Shown: positions 9,015 to 17,873, counted from the stretch's first letter. The stretch is DNA of 24,672 nt from Chara braunii (GCA_003427395.1 BFEA01000112.1:391067-415738), one strand, 5' to 3'. Numbers and translations: made by a program. The notes: a model not told the origin generated them from the sequence alone.

Positions 9015-11489
9015 TCAATCCATCCTTGTCCCTGCCTCAGTCCACTCCACCTCTCTAGGCAGGACCGTACTCGGATGGACATTTGGCACCAGCCTTCGCG
9101 ACAGTCGCCCTTTCAACTCACCACGGAGCCTTGGTGCCGACGTCAGGATGCCCTTTAGGTTCATCAAGTTATTGTGGCCTTCCAGGAGTTTGTCCACCAT
9201 CCACTCCACATCAAAGCCTTCCTCCATCTGGGCCGCGTACTTCTTCCTCTTAGGCACGCTGTCGGGTAGGCTTGGCTCGGCCTCCTCCTGGGCCCCCCTC
9301 TTTTTGACCCTCAGCTCCGCCCGCTGATCCTCCTCTTGTCGGAGTCTCTCATCTTCTTCATCGTCATCCTCTTCCTCTTCCTCCGGAACCTCCACCACCT
9401 CCTTCCTACGTCTAGGCTCCGGCTCCTTTCGAGGGGGTGCCTGACTGGGCGCCTGACTGGGCTCTTGACTAGGCCCAGCCTTATTTTGGCTCCTAGTCCG
9501 AGCCGCCTGCGGCACCCTCCCATGCGACGTGGGGGGTCTATAGGTCATACCTGACCTAGGGCCCGTCTCTACAGTAGCCACTCTTCGGCACCCTTGTTGT
9601 CCTGGCGAAGGTTCTGGCCCGGAGTCATAAAGGAAGACCTCAGTCAGGTTGGCCTCCCACTCTCGGGCTTCTTCACACAGGGCTTGCAGCTTTCGCTGGT
9701 ATCTCCCCACCTTTTCCAACAGATCTTCCATCCTTCCCAGGAGGAGTGTGGTCGTCTCTCCCTCGCCTCCCTGCCCCTCATCGTCCGACTCGACGACTAT
9801 TGGCTCCTCTCTTATAGTACCCGCCTTTAGTCGTTGAGTGACCTCCTCGCTATCTCCCACAATCTCCTCAACTTTTATGGCCAACTCTTCTTTCTCCTGC
9901 CACATCCTGAACATGGTCGGGGTTGTCGATGGCCCTGCCGCCGCTCGCCTAAGAGCTTCTTGCCTGATTCCTCCCGGGGTCCTAGGGTCAATATGCTCTC
10001 CCCATTTATCGTATATATCCCCGTCCATACAAGAGGAAATTAGATCTGCCAACTCATCATCTCGTCGCCGTTGGCAGAACCGTATAGTGTGGCCCACCTC
10101 GCTACAATGCCAGCAGGTGGCGTTTCGCCAATCAAAGCGAGGCCTCCCATACCCCTGGCCCCCCTCTTGGCCACCTCGACCACTCTGGTTCTGACCCCCT
10201 TGACCATTCCAACCACCCCCGCGACCCCCACCATTTCCTCCTCGGCCTCGACCGCCACCTCCTCGACCCCCTTGACCTCGGCCTCCATTCCCTTGTCCGC
10301 CTTGTCCTTGGTTTCCTCCACCGACCACGCTAACCTGCGAGGCCTGTTGGGAGGGAGGTGGTTGGGCCACAAACTGACCCTGGGCCGTAGGGTAGTTTGG
10401 GGGCCCCATACTTGCCGCTGGGCCTGCATAAGGGACCATTTGTCTGGGCTGAGTTTGACTACCCCCGCACGAGGTGCAGTGCTTACAACTGGGCCAGGAT
10501 GCAGGCTGACAATGCGGCACCCAGTGCCCACAAGCCGGCGGTGGCCCCATACATGACGGTCCGGACGTCGCTGACGTTGTCGTGGCGGCAGGTGGCGACG
10601 CAACAATCACTTGCGGGACCTGCCCTTTTCCAGATCCTTGACCTCCCACTTGTAAATTCCGCTGCTTCCTCTGGGCCTTGGTTAGGATCTGGGAGTCCGT
10701 TTCTTCTCCGCCATAGTCCTCGCGCCTAGCCTCCTCTTCCACTGCCCCCGACGCCCGGCCTTGGGTCACGGTCACTCCCCTCTTTTGCACTTCTGCCTCA
10801 TTATCATACCCCAGCGTTGCCAATACATCCGTGACGACCCTCTTCACCCCTGGGGTCCCGGACGAGGTGGCGTCCCTTTCCTTTCTCTTGCGCCTTTGCA
10901 GCCGCACCTGGTGCTGCTCCACCTGGTCCAGGCTCCCGTCTTCCACCCCTTTGTCGATAGTGGCCCAGGTGAGCTTCTCACTTCCCCCTCCGTGACCCGT
11001 CAGCTCCGAGGCCTCCGAGCCAGTAAGCAGACCCCAAAATATGGCACACTGCGTTTCTTCGGAGATCCCGTGCACCTTCCGCGCCTTCCTTTTAAACTCG
11101 TGCACAAACACCCCAATCGTGGAGAAGTCGTCCTTGTTCATGGCCTCCAAATCCGCCATGGTTAGCAAGCCATCCCCCAACCTGTACTTTCTCTGCATCA
11201 TGTCCCTGAACCTCGCCCAACTACCATTGGCGGTATCCATGACCTTGCCCACTTCCTGATGGTGGCTATGAAGGACATATCTTAGGACTCGCTGGAGCTT
11301 GACCTCGTCCGACAACCCTACCAGCGCTTGCTCCGTCAGGTCCAGCCAGTCGGACACCCGTTCTCCCTTGAAATGGAAAGTATCAACCTTCGGGACATTG
11401 CTCGACGCTCTCTCGCGCTTATCCAGGGCATCGATGAGGTCGTCGAGCGTTACAAGCTTTCTCCCACCGTCCGCCATCTCCTCAGGCAT
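9015..11489 (-). CDS. gag: Gag polyprotein of the Ty3/Gypsy-type element
   Basis: Intact frame of 824 codons. The first Met (11489) is followed four codons later by a second (MADGGRKL), and either could be used. Residues about 34-185 resemble a Retrotrans_gag capsid: VDTFHFKGERVSDWLDLTEQ, then a helical stretch with SWARFRDMMQRKY and FVHEFKRKARKV. A Pro/Gln-rich region follows, then an RGG/GGQG-rich region (about 390-450), typical of nucleic-acid binding, and a CX2CX4HX4C zinc knuckle (C459, C462, H467, C472; 10074-10115) that should bind the genomic RNA. The C-terminal third has a coiled-coil-like part (RMEDLLEKVGRYQRKLQAL), a Q/P-rich hinge and a long Glu/Asp run. It ends at TGA, with protease continuing in frame. 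It is longer than typical plant Ty3 Gag proteins because of these low-complexity regions. It is the only retroelement gene here with no break. Confidence 0.93.
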   Translation of the reverse strand: MPEEMADGGRKLVTLDDLIDALDKRERASSNVPKVDTFHFKGERVSDWLDLTEQALVGLSDEVKLQRVLRYVLHSHHQEVGKVMDTANGSWARFRDMMQRKYRLGDGLLTMADLEAMNKDDFSTIGVFVHEFKRKARKVHGISEETQCAIFWGLLTGSEASELTGHGGGSEKLTWATIDKGVEDGSLDQVEQHQVRLQRRKRKERDATSSGTPGVKRVVTDVLATLGYDNEAEVQKRGVTVTQGRASGAVEEEARREDYGGEETDSQILTKAQRKQRNLQVGGQGSGKGQVPQVIVASPPAATTTSATSGPSCMGPPPACGHWVPHCQPASWPSCKHCTSCGGSQTQPRQMVPYAGPAASMGPPNYPTAQGQFVAQPPPSQQASQVSVVGGGNQGQGGQGNGGRGQGGRGGGGRGRGGNGGGRGGGWNGQGGQNQSGRGGQEGGQGYGRPRFDWRNATCWHCSEVGHTIRFCQRRRDDELADLISSCMDGDIYDKWGEHIDPRTPGGIRQEALRRAAAGPSTTPTMFRMWQEKEELAIKVEEIVGDSEEVTQRLKAGTIREEPIVVESDDEGQGGEGETTTLLLGRMEDLLEKVGRYQRKLQALCEEAREWEANLTEVFLYDSGPEPSPGQQGCRRVATVETGPRSGMTYRPPTSHGRVPQAARTRSQNKAGPSQEPSQAPSQAPPRKEPEPRRRKEVVEVPEEEEEDDDEEDERLRQEEDQRAELRVKKRGAQEEAEPSLPDSVPKRKKYAAQMEEGFDVEWMVDKLLEGHNNLMNLKGILTSAPRLRGELKGRLSRRLVPNVHPSTVLPREVEWTEAGTRMD

Positions 11490-12600
11490 TTTGATTGACT
11501 GCCTTCGGCTTCAATCCCCCTGTTATAAAAAGCGATTGGACGAAAGGTTCCACTCAGCAGTCCATTCCTTCACGATCCTATCAGACCGACCATCTAAGCA
11601 CCCGACGCTCTGGGCCTGACAGACATCTCTCTCTCTACTTCCTACCTCCCTCGGGTTCACCTAAGCAAGACCCATTCTCATCACAGAATTCACTCACATA
11701 CTCACCTCGTTCATGCCATCAACTAAACCACCAGTCGGATCAACATTCACACCCACACAACCATATAGACTACTATACGATTCATCTCATAGTTCTTCTC
11801 TTATTTGCTCACGTGCCTAGTTCTCTCTCATTCTCATACCCGGATGTCGTTCCACTAGGGACAACGGTAGGCTTCCGTCATCCCCGGCAACGGCGTCACC
11901 TGTCGCGCGCATCGGTCCGGCACCGCACGTGGCGGCGCGGGACCCTCTCGGCCGCGTCACGCAAGAGTTGGACCAACCTCGTCACGAACAGGCAAATGGA
12001 GCTTCCTTAGGCCGCTCCGGCCGGGTGCGCCAACCATACCTCTCGCGAGCCCCTACGACAAGATAGAGTCTACGCGAGACACAACTTACCTCCACATTAC
12101 GGGAACTGTCACCTCCCTTCGGTGGACGTATCCCCGCCGAGCTACCAGTCCACAATACGAAGGCTACTCGGTTGCAATCGCAGAGGTGGACCAGCCGAGG
12201 GCGTTTCTCGTTCGCTGTAGCATAGAGGGTACGCACGGTAATACGCCTATCGGACTCGCGTGCGAACCGACATCTTGGGGGGCTGAGGTCCGAAGCGCGA
12301 CTCGTCGTCGGTCGACTAGGACGCATCCCACACACCACGCGCATACCACTTTACGAACAGAAAAATATAAAATACACACACACACGCATACGAAACGACA
12401 CAACACAAACAACGCGACAACGCTCTTAGCCCCTCTGTAGCCAACCCATAACCTTCCGATGCGGAAATCGAATAGGCGTCGCGTGCGAGGCTTAGTATAA
12501 AACTCCGCGCGGATGCAGGGCTAGGTCATATCGACTCGCAATGCAAACGTACGCAAGCAGTCACAATAATGGCGTACTATGTAGTGCCCATAATCGTGCG
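11490..12600 (-). other. Leader-side non-coding region of the retrotransposon
   Basis: This lies upstream of gag on the minus strand, with no supported gene. It includes a pyrimidine-rich plus-strand stretch (11620-11720), a CpG-rich part (about 11850-12330), an acceptor-like TTATAACAG (AG at 11521-11520) 31 nt before the gag ATG, and a strong donor-like sequence near 12089. AT-rich stretches at about 12362-12372 and 12496-12502 could be TATA-like on the plus strand. No LTR ends or primer-binding site were recognised. Confidence 0.4.
12083..12094 (-). promoter_or_regulatory. Candidate 5' splice site in the element leader
   Basis: The minus strand reads TGGAG|GTAAGTT, with the intron starting at 12089. 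This is close to an ideal eukaryotic donor, about 600 nt upstream of the gag ATG. It could pair with the acceptor at 11520 (leader intron) or with that at 5460 (subgenomic mRNA for the second gag-like gene). Only the motif is seen. Confidence 0.4.
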
Positions 12601-12627
12601 GTCCTCGTTAATCTCGAGGGTCGCATT

Positions 12628-12805
12628 CGACACTCAAGTGTCGGCTGACACGCGCCTTGAGGGTTAATCTCTCGACGGCGGACAACCGCCATGCGCGGTT
12701 GAACACCACACCCTCTTCTGCACCATGTGCAGAGGGGTTGAGTAAACAGCTTTAAGCTGTCGTGGCGGTCAAACATCAAGGGGTTTGACTTTGACGGCTG
12801 CCACG
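12628..12805. repeat. Run of five consecutive perfect hairpins
   Basis: In order: CGACACT-ca-AGTGTCG (12628-12643); CAACCGC-catgc-GCGGTTG (12683-12701), which overlaps and excludes GGCGG-acaa-CCGCC (12677-12690); TCTGCAC-cat-GTGCAGA (12717-12733), extendable by four pairs including two G-U; ACAGCTT-t-AAGCTGT (12746-12760); and GTCAAAC/GTTTGAC (12768-12789) nested inside CGTGGC/GCCACG (12761-12805). Stem sequences differ from one hairpin to the next. Confidence 0.8.
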
Positions 12806-13600
12806 GACTACAACGTCCAACCATAAAACTCTAAAAAGCAGACGAATGGGTCGAGGACCCCTTCTCGTTCCAGCCAGGGTCTTGATCCTTTAGGGGTACC
12901 CTCCCTCTCCTTGGGTGATGCCCACGGCCTACAGTGGCCTCAATGTTTGCGTCTGCGTGCGAGCCTCCCGATCCCATAACCTCTGGGCGTTGGGGCGGCG
13001 AAGCATCGCAAGCAGGATTTTTACATAAGGTTGAGTGGCTGCTGGTCAGTCTCATACCAACCAACGATGCCAGTCGTATGTAGTAATCGCGGCCCCGGCC
13101 TCGCGAACCCCCACAATAAATACACCCAAGCATACAAACATAGGGGAGATAGAGTTGCGACGATCACTGCTCACAGGCACCGTGGGACTCCTTACATCCA
13201 TAAGTACATATATGAGATCGCAGGCACCCCAAATCCAAATCCGAGTCACAAGGTCTACCTGCAATCACATCGAAGGATCGAGCAGCAACCACGCACTACA
13301 CGGAGTCAACCCCAACCAATCTCCACACTCATACCCCTTGCTTAAGCCATGCAAGCCCCAATCTCCCGCCCAATCACCCATAATAAAATACTCAGTACCT
13401 TTGTTAAATGGCCATTCAATAAAAGTCCGGGTGAAACCCTCAATAAAGTCACCAGGGCTAAAGCATTCTAGGTTGGGTGTGAAGAGTGAGTTGGAATTGA
13501 GTCGTAGACCGACGAATCGGCAACCGACCTGTTATAAGTGATAACAGAAAAACGACCCTTGTAGGGTCGAGTTGAATTTAGTCCAAGTCCTGAATCGAAT
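12806..13600. other. Non-coding, no gene seen
   Basis: C-rich plus-strand sequence with open frames explained by composition. It includes a CGACCC-ttgta-GGGTCG hairpin near 13555-13571. Nothing else could be assigned. Confidence 0.4.
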
Positions 13601-13610
13601 GTCCAAGAAA

Positions 13611-13640
13611 GGCCTGTACCATAAGACAGGTCAATGCCCA
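13611..13640 (-). repeat. Inverted outlying copy of the compound-hairpin repeat
   Basis: On the minus strand this reads GGGCATTGACCTGT, then CTTATGGT, then ACAGGCC. It shares CTTATGGTACAGGC (14 nt) with the plus-strand copy at 15077-15108, and the GGGCAT prefix with the copies near 14415, 14512 and 14614. The stem is ACAGG/CCTGT, extendable by a G-U and a G-C pair. Confidence 0.6.
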
Positions 13641-13813
13641 AGCTAAATCATCAGCATATGGGGGATGATCCTCCATAGCACATTCTCATTCAAGTTACCT
13701 GTCATCTAAATCAAAGTCTATCCCTAAGCTAGTGCCCAAGCAAAGGTAGACTAACGGCAAGATCTCCCCTATTAAGGGTGGATCGCCAGAATCGTCATCT
13801 GTCAGAATATAAT

Positions 13814-14180
13814 CTAACTCCTCTAAATCAAGAAAATTTCGGCAATGCTTCCCGTAGGAAAAGTGTCTTTTCAGAATTTATATCAGCCCGAGTATGAGAG
13901 CAGAAATAGTTTTTGACTTTCCAAAGTCCAATTTTGTCTAACTCCCAGAATTAGTAAAAAATTGGGCAGCACTCTCTTTAGAAAATGAGACTTTCCAGAT
14001 TTTTACTAAGCCATATATGGGCTTTAGACAGGTTGAACTTTGAAAAGTCAAAAATTGGCTAACTCCCTAGATTTGTAGAAATTTCGGCAGCGCTTCTCGT
14101 AGAGAAAGTGGCTTACCAGAATTTATACAAAGCCAAGTATAACAAAGGATCATAAAAAATACGAGAATTAATCTAAGTAA
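13814..14180 (+). repeat. Three diverged tandem repeats of about 122 bp
   Basis: Units start with CTAACTCC at 13814, 13938 and 14059 (spacing 124 and 121), and CTAACTCC recurs at 14217 as a possible fourth partial unit. Each has CTAACTCC, then AAATTTCGGCA or a variant, a small hairpin, and CAGAATTTATA or a variant. The hairpin differs between units one and three but stays paired (CTTCC-cgta-GGAA versus CTTCTC-gta-GAGAA). An adjacent ACTTT/AAAGT hairpin closes units one and two. I see no coding role. Confidence 0.7.
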
Positions 14181-14418
14181 AAAAAAAAGTCAACTCAAAA
14201 AATGCAGGAATTGAAACTAACTCCTATCGCTCTAGCACGTAGCGAGCCTCTAAAGCAACTACCTGTCAAACCGAAACTCAGACCAAGTAGTGGCCTCACT
14301 CAGTCACATGCAGGTCAAACCACAAAGGTAAGTACTCTCATTATCCCAAATCAACCTTTGCAAACAATAGTTCGTAATCTCTCGATGCTTTATTCCCTTG
14401 TACCCAACTTACATAGGG

Positions 14419-15252
14419 CATACAATAAAGTCGTCCAATCTTATGGAACCTGCCTGACTCAGCCATTGAGTATACACGAACAGGTTGCACGACTACTTCT
14501 CTCTTCCTTTTGGGCATACGACTAGGCCGTTCATCTTAGAACAAGGCTTAGTCGCCCAGAACTGTTTAATATCCAACTTATATATATATATCTGAGCTTG
14601 GTGTTCAACAACTGGGCATAAGACTGAACCGTTTATCTTAGAACAAGGATCAGCCTGCCCAGGGTTACCTTCAATTATACTCTTAGTTGTACTCTCTTCA
14701 TTCCATGATAAACTATAGCCAGGCCGTCCAATCTTATGGAACCCATGCCTGGCTACAGTGGCTAGCCTGTTCATAAATAGGATAATATAAAATATAGCCA
14801 AAATTATAACTTTTGGGTTCCAGCATGTGCATGGCATTGGCCAGACCGTCCAATCTTATGGAACATATCTGGTCCTTTGCCAAGTTCGTTTCTCTCTGAT
14901 CCAATGTGTATGTCACGAGTCAAAGGCCGTCCAATCTTATGGACATGCCCTGCCCTCAGCACTAATTATTCCCTCAGAATAAAAACAACAAGGGGCACCG
15001 TCCAATCTTATGGACTTGCTCATAACTCCCTAATAAAAAACAAAAGAAACAGAACAAACCCCAATCAAAACGATAACCAAACCTTCCAATCTTATGGTAC
15101 AGGCTTGGCCCCTTAAAAGTCATCCACAGTCAAACCCTCACAATTCAAAGCAATCAGGTCGTCCAATCTTAGGGAACTGGTCAAACTCTCCATGCAATTC
15201 AAAAATAAAACACAGCGGTCAGGCCGTCCAATCGTATGGAACTGGTTTGACC
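14419..15252 (+). repeat. Array of ten dispersed compound-hairpin repeats with a conserved core
   Basis: The core is CCGTCCAATCTTATGGAAC or a close variant. Cores begin near 14431, 14529, 14631, 14723, 14846, 14926, 14998, 15082, 15160 and 15224, spaced roughly 65-125 nt. The core is itself a small hairpin (TCCA-atctta-TGGA; in copies two and three GTTC or GTTT-atctta-GAAC). Most copies are enclosed by a copy-specific outer stem: CGACTAGGCC/GGCTTAGTCG (14519-14554), TAGCCAGGC/GCCTGGCTA (14716-14755, perfect), TGGCA-tt-GGCCAGA/TCTGGTC-ctt-TGCCA (14832-14882), GGGCA/TGCTC (14993-15021), CCAAACC/GGCTTGG (15077-15108, one mismatch) and GGTCAGGCC/GGTTTGACC (15217-15252). Copies one, six and nine pair poorly. 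Spacers are A-rich. It is not a known family to me. Confidence 0.85.
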
Positions 15253-16079
15253 CCATAGGACCCATTCAGGTTCAAGCAAAACCACCTTTCACCCACCCTT
15301 CCCCCAGATGCAACCCCTTGTGTTCACAATCTGCCTTCAGACAATCAACAAACTGAAACTGAGATTGCGCACACATTCCTTTACTTAATCTGAGTTGTAT
15401 CCTGTCAGTCAAACCAAAGTCAAAGTATGGGTGCATGTAGTACACTCAGTCAAACATAAAAAGACGTACAAGTAGGGGTTATATCAGGGTATATAAGGGG
15501 AAGCAAACGGTTACCTTTCAGTTCCCTGCCTTCAGACCCTCGCCTAGGCTCCGACAGAGTTCCCGCAATCGGTGGGGCGGACCTCCCACAGAGGCCTTGG
15601 CTCGGATTACGGGTTGCAATCCCGCCTGCCGCCCTCCTCTCATAACCAACAGACTAGACTTAGAGTAAGAGGGGCAGAAGGAGATAGTTTTGAGACTCTC
15701 AGATTCAAGAGTGGTGCGCTCAGACTCGCGTAAGAGGGCCTGGATACCTTGAATCGCCAGAGGGCCCCGCAATGGTGGCCAAATAATGCTACCGCCTAGT
15801 CCAAGCCGAAGTCAAACTGTGAAGGTCAACCCTCTGCCACCTCTCAAGTCGCAGCACTAACCTCCCTTCTCAAGTCTAATTACTCTGAGTCATAACCTCT
15901 CTCTTTGGATCAATTGCTGTTACATAGCAACTTGAAACGCCGATAACTTTGCAGAACCTCAACGAATCCCACATGCACAACGCTTTGTATACAACTGCCG
16001 GGCGCCGCAACTGTATGTGATGCAAGCTTCACCACGCTGCCGTGCTGCTCAGCAATTCATTAGCCTTTAGCGTGTCTGA
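15253..16079. other. Non-coding, no gene seen
   Basis: No recognisable coding region, tRNA or repeat. A short minus-strand open frame (15518-15772) has no identifiable homology and is probably chance. Confidence 0.4.
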
Positions 16080-16260
16080 ATGTTGGTTATAGCAGCAAGT
16101 TTGGAACAGCCTGCAGCAGCTAACGGTAATCAGCAGCAGCTCAGCGAACAAGAGTTCAACAAACAGCGGCTTGATGAGCAACAACAGTCTCCCTCCTTTC
16201 ACACAATGGCAACAACTGAGAGCATGAAGATGCCGACTTCGCGGATCATCAAAGAAACCA
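16080..16260 (+). CDS. Candidate first coding exon, possibly of a UBC13/UBE2N-type ubiquitin-conjugating enzyme
   Basis: The frame opens at ATG 16080 and runs into a consensus donor, CCAG|GTACGT (exon end about 16260). The first 42 residues are Gln/Ala-rich. A second Met (16206) gives MATTESMKMPTSRIIKET just before the donor. RIIKET preceded by a Met-x-Pro-type start is the N-terminal helix of UBC13/UBE2N, the E2 that makes Lys63-linked ubiquitin chains with a Uev partner, and an early intron near this position is common in that family. The match is only six exact residues, and the family has Gln or Glu where this exon supplies AG plus one base (Arg or Ser). I did not find the remaining exons, including the catalytic Cys block, within the window. 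It could equally be an unrelated or fossil exon. Confidence 0.33.
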
Positions 16261-17870
16261 GGTACGTACTGCCTCTCTCGTTCAATCTCTCTCCCTCTCT
16301 ACCTATAACTTACTAGCCTGTGCATACGCTGAGAACAGACGTCTCCCCTCTTAACAAGAAAGCGTGCACCGTGGTCACCCACGGGTAGGACGGGCAAAAG
16401 CCAAGCTGGCCTTCCAATCACAACACAGTTCGCCTCACTGCAGCTTCCTGAGTCTGCCTGTCCCGTAGCCCGGAGACGCCGTGGCCTGCTTTCGGCTCAC
16501 CCCGCACAGCTACCCTCCAAACGAGGGCGACCCCGTTGTCGAATCCAACCTGATACACATAGGTAGGTAAGAGCTTCCTCGTACGGCAGAATCTGCTGCG
16601 CCTTCGACAGCAGGTAGATTCCCCACTTCGCGACTAGCTTCCTCCGTCTGCCTCAGGTAAGCCTTCAACATCATAGCTACCCTCTCTCACTCTCATCGTC
16701 CCGCTGGCCAGGGCACACCTAAAGGTGAGTTCCCATTCTTCATAGCTGCCTTACGCAACCTCCACCACTAGGATGAGCAACACAGCGGACGACAGGTGAG
16801 TTTCCGACCCGCGACCCGCTCCCTACTACTTGCCTAGTGAAGCGGGCAAAAAAGTCAAAAGAATCTGCACCCGAATCCTGACCACATTCATTCACAATCG
16901 CTAACTTCAAGCCTGCCCTTCCCTCGTGCACCTTGTGTTCCCCGCATCCTTGAATCCAACCACTAACTCGTGAATCCGACTTCACGACCGGATTCGCCCG
17001 TCTTCTTATCCTTCAAATCGCACTTCCGCCCGCCCGTTCTCGTAAAGAAATGCGCGGGGTCCTTCCTTTGTTCCATCACATCCCGCATTCTCGACTTCAC
17101 CGCGTAGTCTCAGTTCTACTAGCTTTCTGCCCACTCTCTAACTCGTCGTTCTGACCTCGTGACTCGACTCGCCCGGCATCTGTCCCCCGAAAATGCCTCC
17201 TCCCTTGCCTTATTTCATCAAGGAATGAGTGCGATGTGTCGTTCTTCCCCCTCGCCTCTTACCACTCCGGCCATAGCCCGACGCACTTATCTACCTACCA
17301 ATCTCTCGCTCTACTAACGTAGCATCTAAGCTAACACTACCACAATGGTCGCCCGAGCCTGAAATGTAGGAGTAACTCCCCTCTCCCCCTCCGTTTCCAA
17401 CAAGAACGATGGAAGTCATCTTCCTCTCCCTCCTCTCCTTTTCCACCGTAGCTCCCGCCACCTCTTTTCTACTAACTTTTCTATCTACTCACTACCATCT
17501 AAAACTAACCGTGCCATGCAGCTCGCCCGGGTCAAAAACCTGGGATCGTACCTTCCCCCGCTCGAAATCGTTAAGAATCGAGGGAGAATCACATTTCCCC
17601 ACTCCCATCACCGCCAATTCCCGCCATCTCCAGGCGCACCTTCCTCACTACTAACCTCGTACTACACCCCCCCCTTCTTCCTTTCTGACCCCGGATCCGG
17701 GTTCGCCCGACGTTAAAACCCCCAAAGAAACCCCTACCCGGCTCGATCCTGTCAGGAACCACGCGCGCTACCCGTCTTCCCGTCCGCCATAGTCCTACTC
17801 CTACACACTTACCTCTGATCGCACCCGGACGCGGTTCCGGTCCAGATTCATTCGCACCCCGTCTCTCCCT
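16261..17870. other. Pyrimidine-rich non-coding tract with donor-like sites and small hairpins
   Basis: No supported gene. Plus-strand donor-like sequences occur at about 16611 (CAG|GTAGAT), 16659 (CAG|GTAAGC), 16722 (AAG|GTGAGT) and 16796 (CAG|GTGAGT). Hairpins include GAATCCG/CGGATTC (16972-16995), CCCGGGT-caaaa-ACCTGGG (17526-17544) and the palindrome CCCGGATCCGGG (17690-17701). Several are followed or preceded by (C/T)TCGCCCG. Confidence 0.4.
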
Positions 17871-17873
17871 TAT

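Larger units (their letters stand above)
2621..11489 (-). mobile_element. Decayed Ty3/Gypsy-type retrotransposon with an extra gag-like gene after pol
   Basis: On the minus strand the order is gag (with a CCHC knuckle), aspartic protease (DTGA), reverse transcriptase (YIDD), RNase H, integrase C-terminal part with a GPY/F-like module, then a second gag-like gene. RT-RNase H before integrase is the Ty3/Gypsy order. The element cannot be autonomous as it stands: pol has stops and frameshifts, and the integrase catalytic core is missing. The coordinates given are only the coding body. Leader and trailer sequence probably extend on both sides, but I could not recognise LTRs, a primer-binding site or a target-site duplication. 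Confidence 0.9.

Noticed and set aside
11531-11556. Possible primer-binding site (TGGAACC on the minus strand) with GATTGGACG resembling the hairpin core
   Set aside because: The matching tRNA 3' end would not have a normal T arm, and the core similarity is only nine bases.
11495-12010. 171-codon plus-strand open frame antisense to the element leader
   Set aside because: Pyrimidine-rich composition; no motif; overlaps likely leader sequence.
13035-13541. 168-codon plus-strand open frame
   Set aside because: C-rich composition lowers stop frequency here, and there is no recognisable domain or neighbour support.
14419-15252. CRISPR-like array
   Set aside because: Eukaryotic context, imperfect repeats, uneven A-rich spacers and changing outer stems do not fit CRISPR.
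17690-17712. tRNA B-box-like GGGTTCGCCCG
   Set aside because: No A box or cloverleaf upstream; it belongs to the repeated TCGCCCG motif.
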